Assembly: GCA_003149565.1 (NCBI GenBank)
Contig: QCWH01000040.1
Coordinates: 1 to 37,671 of the forward strand
Direction: 5' to 3'
Length of the DNA: 37,671 nucleotides
DNA from: Marivita sp. XM-24bin2
GTDB lineage: Bacteria; Pseudomonadota; Alphaproteobacteria; Rhodobacterales; Rhodobacteraceae
Shown here: piece by piece, positions 17,144 through 26,257 of the stretch
Layout of the letters: each line of letters opens with the position of its first letter
How positions within the stretch are numbered: the stretch's first letter is position 1
The notes under the pieces: generated by a model
Seen by the model: the letters and a program-made list of their open reading frames with translations, nothing else
What the model was told of the DNA's origin: nothing
Database searches by the model: none
Translations under genes and position numbers: made by a program

Positions 17144-17282
17144 TCGGCAGGCGTTAAGAAAGCCTTGCCCCAATGATATAAAAAATCGAACAAACCCAGT
17201 ATTTCGATCCACAAAACAGAACCGCTCACTCGGAAAACTGACGCATACAAACCGTACATCTCAAGCGTACGAACCGTCCTGT
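17144..17282. other. Convergent intergenic region, MFS and betA ends
   Basis: Two genes end here tail to tail. GGCAGGC and GCCTTGCC near 17145-17170 can form a bulged hairpin, and CGTAC/GTACG can pair near 17253-17271. Neither is followed by a T-run, so I do not call a terminator. Confidence 0.4.
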
Positions 17283-18941
17283 TCAACGCTGCGCGGTCTC
17301 CCATTCGGGATGAATCCAAGGCTGGCGATTGTCCGATGGAAGAGGCGTCTTGCCCAGAATGTGATCCGACGCCTTTTCACCCACCAAAATCGATGGTGCA
17401 TTAAGGTTTCCGTTGGTGATCCGGGGAAAAATCGAACTGTCGGCGACGCGCAGTCCATCGACCCCGATCACGCGGGTTTCCGGATCGACAACCGACATCG
17501 GATCCTCCTTTGCGCCCATCTTGCAGGTCCCACAGGGATGATAGGCGCTCTCGGCGTGATCGCGAATGAAATCGTCAAGCATTTCATCACTTTGCGCTGC
17601 ATCACCCGGCTGGATTTCATGACTGTAGAACGGCTTGAATGCGTCTTGAGCAAAGATGTCCCGTACCAGCCGAATACCCTGCCGGAAATCTGCCCAATCC
17701 TGCTCGTGGCTCATGTAGTTGAAAAAGATGCGGGGGTCCGATTTCGGATCTGAAGACGTTAACGTAACCGCCCCCCGCGAGGGCGACCGCATCGGCCCGA
17801 TATGCGCCTGGAACCCATGCCCCTCAGCCGCTGTCTGCCCGTCATACCGCACCGCGATGGGCAGGAAATGGATCTGCAAATCCGGATACTCCACACCCGC
17901 CCGAGAGCGAATAAATCCAGCACTTTCAAACTGGTTAGACGCTCCAGGCCCAGTTTTCGTCAGCAACCAGCGCGCACCAACATAAGCTTTACCCAGCAGG
18001 TTCCAGTATTTGTAGAGGCTCACCGGCTGGCTTGCCGCCGCCTGAACATAGACCTCAAGATGGTCCTGCAAGTTCTGGCCGACACCCGGGCGATCAGCAA
18101 CCACCTCAATCCCATGCGCGCGCAAGTGAGCCGCCGGGCCAATTCCGGAAAGCATCAATAATTTCGGTGAGTTAATGGCCGATGCTGCAAGTATCACTTC
18201 ACCATTCGCAGCGATTTGGGTGATCTGTCCGCCCTGTTCGATTTCAACCGCAACCGCACGGCCGTTTTCGATCACAACACGCCGCGCTAACCCTCTGACA
18301 AGGCTGCAATTTTTTTGCTTCATTGCGGGTCTAAGATACGCCTTCGCCGCGGACCACCGCTCACCCTCCCACACTGTCATGTCAAAAGGCCCGACGCCCT
18401 CCTGTCGGTGCCCGTTGTAATCGCCCGTGATGCCATATCCCGCCTGCGCACCCGCCTCGACGAAGGCTTGCGTCAGTGGATTGGTGCGTGCCCCGCGTGT
18501 CACATGTAGCGGCCCATCTTTGCCGCGCCAGTCCGGATCGCCGCCGTGACCGCCTGAATGCCAGCTCTCAAGCCTTTGAAAATAAGGCAGGACATCGGCA
18601 TATCCCCAACCGGCAGCACCCTGATCGCGCCAATGGTCATAGTCGCGCGCATGCCCGCGCACATATATCATGCCATTGATCGACGACGACCCGCCAATCA
18701 CCTTGCCACGCGGGCAGACGAGGCGGCGCCCCCCAAGATGTGGTTCCGGCTCGGTCCGATACCCCCAGTCATAGCGCTTCATGTTCATCGGATAGCTAAG
18801 TGCACCAGGCATCTGAATGAACGGCCCGGCATCTGTGCCGCCGTGTTCGATGACGATCACGGATTTGCCCGCCTCGGACAGACGGTACGCCATGGCGCAG
18901 CCGGCAGAGCCTGCGCCCACGATGACATAATCAGCTTTCAT
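17283..18941 (-). CDS. betA: Choline dehydrogenase
   Basis: The 552-residue GMC-family flavoprotein oxidises choline to betaine aldehyde at the inner membrane. The FAD motif [11 protein letters not shown] is at the N-terminus (about 7-17). The GMC signature is seen in [19 protein letters not shown] near residues 78-96. The active-site His468 lies in HPCGTCKMG, and the second catalytic region is NGNLNAP near 510-516. Length matches E. coli BetA (556). It starts nine bases after the betB stop and is the last gene of betIBA, so choline taken up by choXWV would be the substrate. Confidence 0.95.
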   Translation of the reverse strand: MKADYVIVGAGSAGCAMAYRLSEAGKSVIVIEHGGTDAGPFIQMPGALSYPMNMKRYDWGYRTEPEPHLGGRRLVCPRGKVIGGSSSINGMIYVRGHARDYDHWRDQGAAGWGYADVLPYFQRLESWHSGGHGGDPDWRGKDGPLHVTRGARTNPLTQAFVEAGAQAGYGITGDYNGHRQEGVGPFDMTVWEGERWSAAKAYLRPAMKQKNCSLVRGLARRVVIENGRAVAVEIEQGGQITQIAANGEVILAASAINSPKLLMLSGIGPAAHLRAHGIEVVADRPGVGQNLQDHLEVYVQAAASQPVSLYKYWNLLGKAYVGARWLLTKTGPGASNQFESAGFIRSRAGVEYPDLQIHFLPIAVRYDGQTAAEGHGFQAHIGPMRSPSRGAVTLTSSDPKSDPRIFFNYMSHEQDWADFRQGIRLVRDIFAQDAFKPFYSHEIQPGDAAQSDEMLDDFIRDHAESAYHPCGTCKMGAKEDPMSVVDPETRVIGVDGLRVADSSIFPRITNGNLNAPSILVGEKASDHILGKTPLPSDNRQPWIHPEWETAQR

Positions 18942-18950
18942 ATCAGAGCC

Positions 18951-20408
18951 TTAGAAAGGAGCTTCAACGTCGCCCATGCGGACATAAACGGATTTCAGCT
19001 CGCTGTAGTGATTGATCGCCGCCTTGGAATTTTCGCGCCCGACACCCGACATCTTGGTGCCGCCGAACGGCGCTTCGACCGGAGCATCATTATAGGAGTT
19101 GATAAAGCAGCTGCCCGCTTCGAGCTGAGCAATGACACGGTGGGCACGCGACAGGTCACGGGTGAAGACACCCGCTGAAAGGCCAAATTCCGTGGCATTT
19201 GCGCGGGTTATCGCCTCAACTTCAGTTTCGAAATCAAGCACCGCCATGACCGGGCCGAAAATCTCTTCCCGCGCGATGGTCATATCGTCTTGGACATCTG
19301 CAAAAACAGTCGGTTGCAGGTAGAAACCCTCCCGCTCCAGGCGCTTGCCGCCAGTGACGAGCCGCGCGCCTTCATTTTCGCCTTTCTCAATATAATCGAG
19401 GACGATTTTCATCTGTTTCTCGGAAACCATAGGACCGAAATTGGTGGCTTCATCCAACGGATCACCGATCACAGCGGTAGAAAGGCGTTCTGTCAGCCGT
19501 TTTAGAAACGCTTCCTTAATACCCTTCTGCACAAATACCCGCGTCCCGTTCGAACAAACCTGACCCGAGGAATAGAAATTGCCCAGGATGGCCCCACCGA
19601 CGGCATTTTCCAGATCTGCATCGTCAAAAATCAGCAAAGGAGATTTGCCGCCAAGTTCCATTGTCACATGCTTCATCTGCTCGGCAGCAGCGGCATAGAC
19701 TTTTTTACCAGTTGGTACAGAACCGGTCAGAGATACCTTGGCGACACGCGGGTCCGTTACGAGCGACGCCCCGACTTCGCCTAATCCCTGAACCACGTTG
19801 TAGATACCGGCGGGCAGGCCCGCCTCGTGCAGGATTTCGGCCACCTTGAGAGCACATAGCGGTGTTGTCTCGGACGGCTTGAACACCATTGCATTGCCGC
19901 AGGCCAGCGCCGGTGCGCCTTTCCAGCACGCGATCTGGGTCGGGTAGTTCCAGGCTCCAATGCCGACACACACACCCAAAGGTTCGCGACGGGTGTAAAC
20001 CCAATCTTCGCCAAGCTGGATGTGCTCGCCGGTCAAGCTACCGGCGAGACCACCGAAATATTCCAAGGCATCCGCACCACTGGTTGCGTCGACAGCGATG
20101 GTTTCCTGATAGGGTTTACCGGTGTCATAGGTTTCGAGCACGGACAGGTCGTGATTGCGCTCGCGCATCATGTCTGCAGCGCGACGCAGGATACGGCCAC
20201 GTTCAGTGCCGGACATCGCGGCCCAGGCCTTTTGTGCGCGGTGTGCGGCGGCGAGCGCCTTGTCGATGATTGCCTGCGTGGCAGCATAGACCGTCGCCAC
20301 CTGCTCACCCGTAGCGGGATAAATCACCGGGATCGGAACACCAGCCGTGTCCTCGATATAGGCACCGTCGATAAAGTGGCTGGCTTTCGGCTGAGTGTCA
20401 TAGCTCAT
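18951..20408 (-). CDS. betB: Betaine aldehyde dehydrogenase
   Basis: The 485-residue NAD(P)-dependent aldehyde dehydrogenase oxidises betaine aldehyde to the osmoprotectant glycine betaine. Catalytic Cys285 is in [11 protein letters not shown], general-base Glu251 in MELGGKSP, and Asn153 in GAWNYP. The C-terminal [13 protein letters not shown] loop is typical. The gene overlaps betI by four bases and leads into betA nine bases later, giving a coupled betI-betB-betA operon. Confidence 0.95.
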   Translation of the reverse strand: MSYDTQPKASHFIDGAYIEDTAGVPIPVIYPATGEQVATVYAATQAIIDKALAAAHRAQKAWAAMSGTERGRILRRAADMMRERNHDLSVLETYDTGKPYQETIAVDATSGADALEYFGGLAGSLTGEHIQLGEDWVYTRREPLGVCVGIGAWNYPTQIACWKGAPALACGNAMVFKPSETTPLCALKVAEILHEAGLPAGIYNVVQGLGEVGASLVTDPRVAKVSLTGSVPTGKKVYAAAAEQMKHVTMELGGKSPLLIFDDADLENAVGGAILGNFYSSGQVCSNGTRVFVQKGIKEAFLKRLTERLSTAVIGDPLDEATNFGPMVSEKQMKIVLDYIEKGENEGARLVTGGKRLEREGFYLQPTVFADVQDDMTIAREEIFGPVMAVLDFETEVEAITRANATEFGLSAGVFTRDLSRAHRVIAQLEAGSCFINSYNDAPVEAPFGGTKMSGVGRENSKAAINHYSELKSVYVRMGDVEAPF

Positions 20409-21001
20409 GGTGTCGGCTCCCTGTCAGCTTGGGCGATTTCGTGATTGAGCAGTGTCAAAACCTGTCGTGTGGCCTCATCCCCAGACGGGATGTCTTTGCT
20501 GAGCGCTTCGCGCAGGTAGAGGCCATCAATCAGACCGGCGATCCGCACTGCAGCCTCGGATGCGCGCGGCCCGATCAAAGCGCGCAGATTGTACAGAAGG
20601 TTCGAATGCAGACGCCGCTGATACACATCCAACAGCCTGCGCGCCTGATCATCCGATTGAGCCAGAACGTAAAAATTCAGCCAAGCGGCAACAACTTCGC
20701 GACGGAAGTTGGACCGGGTAAAGCCAGCGCGGATAATGGCTTCGGTTCGGGCACGGGGCCCCTGGGCCATTGCCAGAGCGCCGCGCACTTCAGCACCATA
20801 GAGGCTCAGTGTATGGCGCATCGCGGCAAGGAAAATCTGGTCTTTACCGCCAAAGTAGTGATGCGCCAGCGCCGAGGACATGCCAGCGCGTCGCGCGATC
20901 TGGGCCACGGTCACGTCGAGTGACCCTGCCTGCCCGATCTCCGCAATCGTCGCTTTTACCAACGCCTCGCGGCGTATAGGCTCCATCCCGAGCTTCGGCA
21001 C
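20405..21001 (-). CDS. betI: TetR-family repressor of choline metabolism
   Basis: BetI represses bet genes and is relieved by choline. The 198-residue protein has the TetR helix-turn-helix at about 30-55 ([23 protein letters not shown]) and the family opening [17 protein letters not shown] start at 21001 is chosen: GGAG (complement of 21008-21011) sits six bases upstream, and the length then equals E. coli BetI (195) closely. A TTG/ATG-type start further out to 21067 would run into the operator. A 14-bp palindrome 54 bases upstream is its likely binding site. Confidence 0.93.
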   Translation of the reverse strand: MPKLGMEPIRREALVKATIAEIGQAGSLDVTVAQIARRAGMSSALAHHYFGGKDQIFLAAMRHTLSLYGAEVRGALAMAQGPRARTEAIIRAGFTRSNFRREVVAAWLNFYVLAQSDDQARRLLDVYQRRLHSNLLYNLRALIGPRASEAAVRIAGLIDGLYLREALSKDIPSGDEATRQVLTLLNHEIAQADREPTP

Positions 21002-21025
21002 GTTCGACTCCGATAAATTAAGTGT

Positions 21026-21054
21026 TTGACGTGCGGGACCGTATGGCGTTTTTA
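21026..21054 (+). promoter_or_regulatory. Possible choXWV promoter next to the BetI site
   Basis: TTGACG at 21026-21031 is followed after 17 bases by TTTTTA (21049-21054), or after 19 by TTTAAT. The palindrome begins at the next base. On the other strand a TTGACG lies inside the palindrome and could be the -35 of betI. A repressor on the palindrome would block both directions. The -10 elements are poor. Confidence 0.35.
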
Positions 21055-21068
21055 ATTGACTCGTCAAT
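21055..21068. promoter_or_regulatory. BetI-type operator palindrome
   Basis: ATTGA (21055-21059), four bases CTCG, then TCAAT (21064-21068) form a perfect-arm inverted repeat in the betI-choX divergent region. TTGA-N4-TCAA type repeats are the known character of BetI sites. Location between the repressor gene and the choline uptake genes supports the call. Confidence 0.7.
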
Positions 21069-21107
21069 CAACAAAAACAAACACCTACTGACAGGGAGAC
21101 TTGAGAC

Positions 21108-22025
21108 ATGATGAAATCCTCACTTTCCGTACTTGCGATTTGTGCCGCAGGCGCCGCCACGGCTGACTGCGACAGCGTCACATTCTCGGACGTCGGCTGG
21201 ACCGACATCACTGCAACGACAGCAGCGACAACCGTTGTGTTGGACGCGCTGGGATATGAGACCGACATCAAGGTGCTGTCGGTGCCCGTCACCTACACTG
21301 CGCTCGCGGAAGGCGATGTGGATGTGTTCCTTGGAAACTGGATGCCGACAATGGAAGCCGACATTGCACCTTATCGCGAGGCGGGCACCGTCGACACCGT
21401 CCGCGCAAACCTGGAAGGCGCAAAATATACACTGGCCACAAACAAAGCCGGTGCCGATCTTGGCATAACCAGCTTTGACAGCATCGCCGCCCAGATGGAT
21501 GCGCTGGATGGTGAGATTTACGGCATCGAGCCCGGCAATGACGGAAACCGCCTGATCATGGATATGATCGAAGCGAATGCGTTTGGCCTTGAAGGGTTCG
21601 AAGTTGTCGAAAGCTCAGAACAGGGGATGCTGGCACAGGTCGCGCGCGCAGATGATCGCGGCGAGCCGGTTGTGTTTCTGGGCTGGGAGCCGCACCCGAT
21701 GAATGCGAATTTCGAGATGACCTATCTCGAAGGCGGCGATGACTGGTTCGGCCCGAACCTTGGCGGTGCGACCGTTTACACCAACACCAGTGCGGGTTTT
21801 GTGGAGGCTTGCCCGAATGTCGGGGCGCTGCTGAACAATCTCGAATTCAGCCTTGCGATGGAAAACGAAATCATGGGCGCGATCCTGAATGATGGTGAAG
21901 AGGCGCGCGATGCCGCTACAGCATGGCTGCGGGCCAATCCGGATGCCTACATGGCATGGCTGGACGGCGTGACGACCAAAGATGGCGGCGATGCCGTCGC
22001 TGCGGTCAAGGCAGCCCTTCAGTAA
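21108..22025 (+). CDS. choX: Choline ABC transporter solute-binding protein
   Basis: The 305-residue periplasmic protein binds choline for ChoWV. A short signal peptide ends near residue 19 (ATA-DCDS). The choline-binding residues I recall for Sinorhizobium meliloti ChoX (W43, D45, W90, Y119, N156, W205) all have counterparts at a constant offset of 12: Trp31 and Asp33 in GWTD, Trp78 in GNW, Tyr107, Asn144 in EPGND, and Trp193 in LGWEPHP. That makes choline specificity likely. Start ATG 21108 follows GGGAG; a second ATG is adjacent. It leads a choX-choW-choV operon divergent from betIBA, with a hairpin after its stop. Confidence 0.95.
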   Translation: MMKSSLSVLAICAAGAATADCDSVTFSDVGWTDITATTAATTVVLDALGYETDIKVLSVPVTYTALAEGDVDVFLGNWMPTMEADIAPYREAGTVDTVRANLEGAKYTLATNKAGADLGITSFDSIAAQMDALDGEIYGIEPGNDGNRLIMDMIEANAFGLEGFEVVESSEQGMLAQVARADDRGEPVVFLGWEPHPMNANFEMTYLEGGDDWFGPNLGGATVYTNTSAGFVEACPNVGALLNNLEFSLAMENEIMGAILNDGEEARDAATAWLRANPDAYMAWLDGVTTKDGGDAVAAVKAALQ

Positions 22026-22039
22026 TCAAAACCACACAG

Positions 22040-22061
22040 GGGCGGCCACGGGCCGCCCTTT
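22040..22061 (+). terminator. Hairpin between choX and choW
   Basis: GGGCGGCC (22040-22047) and GGCCGCCC (22051-22058) form a perfect 8-bp stem around a three-base loop, followed by TTT. It is terminator-like but with a short T-run. It probably trims or stops transcripts after choX, favouring the binding protein. Confidence 0.6.
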
Positions 22062-22085
22062 CTTCAAGACCTACAGGACGCCCGC

Positions 22086-22922
22086 ATGGAATGGTTGACA
22101 GAGAACAAGATCCCCGTCGGTCAGATCGCCGGAGATGCCTTCGACTGGCTTGAAAGCAATGGCGCCTTTTTCTTTGATGCGCTCTCGGATGGGCTGGAAG
22201 CAATGATTGACGGCTTTCTGTGGCTGCTGCAGACGCCACATCCGCTGGTGATCATCGCGCTTTTCGTGGCGCTGACCTATTACCTCCAGCGCAGCTGGAA
22301 AGTCGCGCTGTTCGTGGCCGTCGGGTTCCTGTTCATTATCAATCAAGGCTACTGGGAAGAAACGACGGAAAGCCTGACACTGGTTCTGTCGGCCTGCGTG
22401 GTGTGTATGGGTGTAGGCGTGCCAATCGGCATCGCAGTGGCCCACAGGCCAAAGCTTTATGCGTGGATGCGGCCGGTTCTAGACCTGATGCAGACGCTGC
22501 CAACCTTTGTTTATCTCATTCCGGCAATCGTGTTTTTCGGCATCGGCATGGTGCCGGGACTGATCGCCACGGTGATCTTCGTGCTGCCCGCGCCGATCCG
22601 CCTGACCCATCTGGGCGTCAGCTCGACGCCCCTGCCCCTGATCGAAGCGGCAGAGGCTTTTGGCGCCACGAAATCGCAATTGCTGTGGAAGGTCGAATTG
22701 CCTTCGGCGCTGCCGCAAATCATGACCGGGCTGAACCAGACCATTATGCTGTCCCTGTCGATGGTGGTGATCGCGGCGCTTGTGGGCGCGGACGGGCTTG
22801 GCGTGCCGGTGGTACGCGCGCTCAATCAGGTAAACACCGCGCGCGGATTTGAAAGCGGCTTCGTGATTGTTGTGGTGGCCATCATCCTCGACCGCATGCT
22901 GCGGATGGAGCGCCAGAAATGA
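22086..22922 (+). CDS. choW: Choline ABC transporter permease
   Basis: The 278-residue inner-membrane protein is the BPD_transp_1 permease of the choline importer. It has six or so membrane helices. The permease signature EAAEAFGATKSQLLWKVELP (about 193-212) is the EAA loop that contacts the ATPase. The LMQTLPTFVYLIPAIVFFGIG stretch is typical of ProW/ChoW. Its stop overlaps the choV start by four bases. Confidence 0.94.
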   Translation: MEWLTENKIPVGQIAGDAFDWLESNGAFFFDALSDGLEAMIDGFLWLLQTPHPLVIIALFVALTYYLQRSWKVALFVAVGFLFIINQGYWEETTESLTLVLSACVVCMGVGVPIGIAVAHRPKLYAWMRPVLDLMQTLPTFVYLIPAIVFFGIGMVPGLIATVIFVLPAPIRLTHLGVSSTPLPLIEAAEAFGATKSQLLWKVELPSALPQIMTGLNQTIMLSLSMVVIAALVGADGLGVPVVRALNQVNTARGFESGFVIVVVAIILDRMLRMERQK

Positions 22923-23971
22923 GCAACACACGCGTTGAATTCGACAATGTGTCCATCGTGTTCGGAGAGAAGCCAAAATCCGCCCTTCCACTGATGGATG
23001 CCGGCCAGGACCGCGCGCAGATCCAGCGAGAGACCGGACAGGTGCTTGGCGTGCATGACTGTTCGCTTGATGTGGCCGAGGGCGAGATCCTCGTTCTGAT
23101 GGGTCTGTCGGGATCGGGCAAGTCCACGTTGCTCCGCGCGGTGAACGGGCTGAACCCGGTGGCGCGTGGATGCGTGCGCGTGCACGACGGTTCTGGTCTG
23201 GTGGATGTGACCCATGCGAGTGCGGACGTCCTGCGCGACATTCGTTTGCGCCATGTCGCGATGGTCTTTCAGCAATTCGGCCTGCTGCCGTGGCGGTCGG
23301 TGCGCGAGAATGTCGGACTGGGTCTCGAACTGGGCGGGCAATCCAAAGCCGAGCGGAAAGAGCGGGTGGAACAGCAGCTGGCGCTTGTGGGCCTTGCGGA
23401 CTGGGCCGACCGAAAGGTGGCCGAGCTGTCTGGCGGAATGCAGCAACGCGTCGGGCTGGCGCGCGCGTTTGCGACGGATGCGCCGATCCTTTTGATGGAC
23501 GAGCCGTTTTCGGCCTTGGATCCGTTGATCCGGACCAAGCTTCAGGACGAGTTGCTAGAGCTACAACAACGTCTCAAACGCACGATCATCTTTGTCAGCC
23601 ACGACCTCGATGAAGCGTTCAAGATCGGCAACCGGATCGCCATCATGGAAGGCGGACGGATTGTTCAGTGCGGCACGCCGCAAGAGATCTTCCGCAATCC
23701 GTCGAACGAATACGTTGCGGATTTTGTCAAACACATGAACCCACTTGGCGTCTTGCGCGCCCGGGATGTGATGCGCGCCGGAAAAGCAGAGGACAACGCC
23801 CCACCTGTCGATGCAGATGCCCGTGTACAAGAAGTGATGACAACGCTGGTCAACAGCACGACCGATCTGGCGGTTGTCGATAATGGCGTGCCGATCGGGG
23901 TGATCGGGAAAAATGACGTTTTGGCGTACCTGTCGGATCCCACAGGCGGCGGCTCTGTGCAGCCGATCTGA
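22919..23971 (+). CDS. choV: Choline ABC transporter ATP-binding protein
   Basis: The 350-residue ATPase powers choline import. Walker A is GLSGSGKST, the signature is LSGGMQQRVGLARA, Walker B is LLMDEPFSALDP, and the switch His is in FVSHDLDEA. The N-terminal extension before Walker A (EFDNVSIVFGEKP...) and the C-terminal half-CBS-like region (VMTTLVNSTTDLAVVDNGVPIGV) are features of the ProV/ChoV group. CBS modules in such ATPases are linked to osmotic control. It is translationally coupled to choW. Confidence 0.94.
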   Translation: MSNTRVEFDNVSIVFGEKPKSALPLMDAGQDRAQIQRETGQVLGVHDCSLDVAEGEILVLMGLSGSGKSTLLRAVNGLNPVARGCVRVHDGSGLVDVTHASADVLRDIRLRHVAMVFQQFGLLPWRSVRENVGLGLELGGQSKAERKERVEQQLALVGLADWADRKVAELSGGMQQRVGLARAFATDAPILLMDEPFSALDPLIRTKLQDELLELQQRLKRTIIFVSHDLDEAFKIGNRIAIMEGGRIVQCGTPQEIFRNPSNEYVADFVKHMNPLGVLRARDVMRAGKAEDNAPPVDADARVQEVMTTLVNSTTDLAVVDNGVPIGVIGKNDVLAYLSDPTGGGSVQPI

Positions 23972-24026
23972 ACTTGTCCTTGGCAGAAAAGCTGCGCGTG
24001 ACGTAAAATTTTTCGACTGCACCCCC

Positions 24027-24054
24027 TTGCTACGTATTCAATTTTCTATATATG
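24027..24054 (+). promoter_or_regulatory. Candidate promoter of the sulfide-handling operon
   Basis: TTGCTA at 24027-24032 and TATATG at 24049-24054 are spaced by 16 bases, in an AT-rich patch just ahead of the MBL gene. ATTC at 24037-24040 could be half of a BigR/SqrR-type box, but I do not see its partner. Confidence 0.4.
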
Positions 24055-24080
24055 TTTACTCGAGCATGGAGGACTGAGAT

Positions 24081-24944
24081 ATGACAGCAAAGGTCACAGG
24101 TTTTTTTGACGACGCGACAAACACGATTTCATACGTGGTGCAGGACCCAGCGGGCAGCGCCTGCGCAATTGTCGATAGTGTCCTGGACTTTGACTATTCC
24201 TCGGGCCGGACGGACACGAAATCCGCAGACGCGATCATTGCCTTCGTCAAGGAACATGGTCTTGACGTCCAATGGTTGCTTGAAACCCATGTCCATGCCG
24301 ACCACCTGAGCGCCGCGCCCTATCTTCAAGACGCATTAGGCGGCAAGATCGGCATCGGCGACCGCATTCAGGTGGTGCAGGACACGTTCGGCAAGGTCTT
24401 TAACGAAGGCACCGAATTTCAGCGTGACGGCAGCCAGTTCGACAAGCTCTTTGTCGAGGGCGACAGCTTTCATATCGGACAGATGCGGGCGGATGTGCTG
24501 CACACGCCGGGCCACACGCCGGCCTGCCTGACTTACGTGGTCGGCGATGCCGCGTTTGTCGGAGATACGCTCTTCATGCCGGACTTCGGCACGGCGCGCT
24601 GCGACTTTCCGGGAGGCTCTTCCGAGCAGCTCTATGACTCGGTGCAGAAAATTCTCGCGCTGCCGGATGACACCCGCATCTTTGTCGGTCACGATTACAA
24701 AGCGCCGGGCCGTGAAGATTACGCGTGGGAGACCACTGTCGGCGAGCAGAAGGCAAAGAACGTGCATGTCGGCGGCGACGCCACGAAAGAACGCTTTGTC
24801 GAAATGCGTGATGCGCGCGATGCGACACTGGCCATGCCGAAGCTGATCATCCCGTCTTTGCAGGTCAACATGCGCGCGGGGCAGATGCCCCCGGCGGATG
24901 ATGACGGCAAGGTATTCCTCAAAGTTCCTGTAAACGGATTTTAA
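24081..24944 (+). CDS. MBL-fold persulfide dioxygenase-like protein (Blh/ETHE1 type)
   Basis: The 287-residue metallo-beta-lactamase-fold protein has metal-site motif HVHADH at residues 70-75. HTPGHTPACLTYVVGD, VGDTLFMPDFGTARCDFPGG and VGHDY follow. The FGTARCDFPGG segment marks the ETHE1/Blh persulfide dioxygenases, mononuclear iron enzymes that oxidise glutathione persulfide to sulfite. Here it leads a four-gene run with YeeE/YedE transporter halves and a TIGR01244 protein, the usual company in sulfide detoxification. GGAGG lies nine bases upstream of the ATG. No sulfide:quinone reductase or BigR/SqrR repressor gene is in the window. Confidence 0.88.
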   Translation: MTAKVTGFFDDATNTISYVVQDPAGSACAIVDSVLDFDYSSGRTDTKSADAIIAFVKEHGLDVQWLLETHVHADHLSAAPYLQDALGGKIGIGDRIQVVQDTFGKVFNEGTEFQRDGSQFDKLFVEGDSFHIGQMRADVLHTPGHTPACLTYVVGDAAFVGDTLFMPDFGTARCDFPGGSSEQLYDSVQKILALPDDTRIFVGHDYKAPGREDYAWETTVGEQKAKNVHVGGDATKERFVEMRDARDATLAMPKLIIPSLQVNMRAGQMPPADDDGKVFLKVPVNGF

Positions 24945-24948
24945 GACT

Positions 24949-25374
24949 ATGAACCCGGATTGGATTTACGGGCTGATTGGCGGCTTGCTGATTGGCTCTG
25001 GTGGCGCAGTGTATCTGCTGGCCAATGGCCGCATCATGGGCGCAAGCGGTATCATCGGTGGTCTCGTCGATGGCAGTGGGCAAAGCACGATGTGGGAACG
25101 GATCAGCTTTCTTGCTGGTCTGGCATTGGTCCCGGTGGTGCTGTTTGCGCTGTTCGGACCGAAAGAAACACACGCAACCAGCAACTTTGGTCTGTTGATT
25201 GCCGCAGGCCTTCTTGTGGGCGTTGGCTCTCGTCTGGCGAATGGCTGTACGTCAGGGCACGGCGTCTGTGGAATGTCACGCCTGTCGTTGCGCGGCATTG
25301 TTGCAACCGTGTTCTATATCTTGGCGGGCGGTCTGACCGTTGTCCTGTTCCGCCACCTGTTGGGAATCATCTGA
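24949..25374 (+). CDS. YeeE/YedE family membrane protein, first half (sulfur-compound transport)
   Basis: The 141-residue protein has about four hydrophobic segments and the conserved LANGCTSGHGVCGMSRLS motif, whose cysteines define the YeeE/YedE family (Sulf_transp). In known members this motif conducts thiosulfate or related sulfur species. It starts four bases after the MBL gene stop and shares one base with the next gene. Two short proteins thus replace one long YeeE chain, as in PmpA/PmpB pairs of bigR-type operons. Confidence 0.88.
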   Translation: MNPDWIYGLIGGLLIGSGGAVYLLANGRIMGASGIIGGLVDGSGQSTMWERISFLAGLALVPVVLFALFGPKETHATSNFGLLIAAGLLVGVGSRLANGCTSGHGVCGMSRLSLRGIVATVFYILAGGLTVVLFRHLLGII

Positions 25375-25808
25375 TGCGCAATATCTTTGCTCTTCTTGCA
25401 GGCGGCCTGTTCGGAGCCGGGCTGTTTACCTCTGGAATGACCGACACCCGTAAGGTGCAGGGTTGGTTGGACATCTTTGGCAATTGGGACCCGACCCTTG
25501 CGTTCGTGATGGGCGGTGCCATCATACCGATGGCCATCGCATGGCGTGTTGCGGCGAAGCGACGCTTTGCCCTGACCGGTGACGCCATGCCGCCACCGCC
25601 TGACCCCAAGCTGGGCCGGAACCTTGTGCTGGGCTCGGTGCTCTTCGGTATGGGCTGGGGGCTTGTGGGCCTGTGCCCGGGACCGGCGATTGCCTCGCTC
25701 AGCTATGGTGGCATTGAAGGGCTTGTGTTCCTCGGCGCAATGATCGCTGGGATGAGCGCCATGCCCAGCCTGCGCAGCTGGCTGGACAGGCCCGCAACAG
25801 CGCAGTAG
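25374..25808 (+). CDS. YeeE/YedE-type membrane protein, second half (DUF6691/PmpB-like)
   Basis: The 144-residue protein has about four hydrophobic segments. It carries a FTSGMTDTRKVQGWLDIFGNWDPTLAF-type opening region and the GWGLVGLCPGPAIASLSYG motif with its lone conserved cysteine. Those are marks of the partner half of split YeeE transporters. The ATG overlaps the stop of the preceding gene by one base (TGATG), so translation is coupled and a heteromer is likely. Confidence 0.88.
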   Translation: MRNIFALLAGGLFGAGLFTSGMTDTRKVQGWLDIFGNWDPTLAFVMGGAIIPMAIAWRVAAKRRFALTGDAMPPPPDPKLGRNLVLGSVLFGMGWGLVGLCPGPAIASLSYGGIEGLVFLGAMIAGMSAMPSLRSWLDRPATAQ

Positions 25809-25817
25809 ATCAAGATC

Positions 25818-26249
25818 ATGGATATTCGCCAAATCTCTCAACGCTACAGCGTATCGCCGCAGATCGACCCCGAAGACGCCGCCGCAATCAAAGCGGCGGG
25901 TGTGACCACCGTAATCTGCAACCGCCCGGATGCAGAAGTGCCCCCATCACATCAGTCCGACACGATGCGTGTCGCGATGGAGGCTGCTGGGCTTCGTTTT
26001 GAAGTGTTGCCGATCACGCACCAAACCATGACGCCTGATCGGGTAGCGCAACAGGCAGCATTGGTAGACGCCTCAGAGGGGCCTGTGCTTGCCTATTGCG
26101 CCTCTGGCACGCGCTGTTCCATCATCTGGGCATTGAGCCAGGCGGGTCAGCAGAGCGCAGACGATATCCTCGACGCGGTTGCGAAAGCGGGCTACGATCT
26201 GTCCGGGCTGCGCCCAACCCTTGCTGCGATTGCTGCTGAGCAAGCCTAG
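25818..26249 (+). CDS. TIGR01244-type sulfurtransferase/phosphatase-like protein (Blh N-domain homologue)
   Basis: The 143-residue protein has the phosphatase-like fold of DUF442/TIGR01244, with the CX5R loop in AYCASGTRCS and the family segment ICNRPDAEVP near residue 34. In Blh proteins of Xylella and Agrobacterium this domain is fused to the persulfide dioxygenase. Here it is a separate gene at the operon's end, nine bases after the YeeE partner. It may act as a thiosulfate:glutathione sulfurtransferase. The stop overlaps the convergent FliM-like gene by four bases. Confidence 0.87.
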   Translation: MDIRQISQRYSVSPQIDPEDAAAIKAAGVTTVICNRPDAEVPPSHQSDTMRVAMEAAGLRFEVLPITHQTMTPDRVAQQAALVDASEGPVLAYCASGTRCSIIWALSQAGQQSADDILDAVAKAGYDLSGLRPTLAAIAAEQA

Positions 26250-26257
26250 CGCTTGCT
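26239..26257. other. Hairpin spanning two convergent stop codons
   Basis: AGCAAGC (26239-26245) and GCTTGCT (26251-26257) pair perfectly around CTAGC, which contains both overlapping stop codons. No T-run follows on either strand. It could stabilise or separate the two 3' ends. Confidence 0.45.

Noticed and set aside
17144-17175. A terminator after the MFS gene
   Set aside because: The stem is bulged and no T-run follows.
24037-24052. A BigR/SqrR operator before the MBL gene
   Set aside because: Only one ATTC half-site is visible; I could not find the matching half at the expected spacing.
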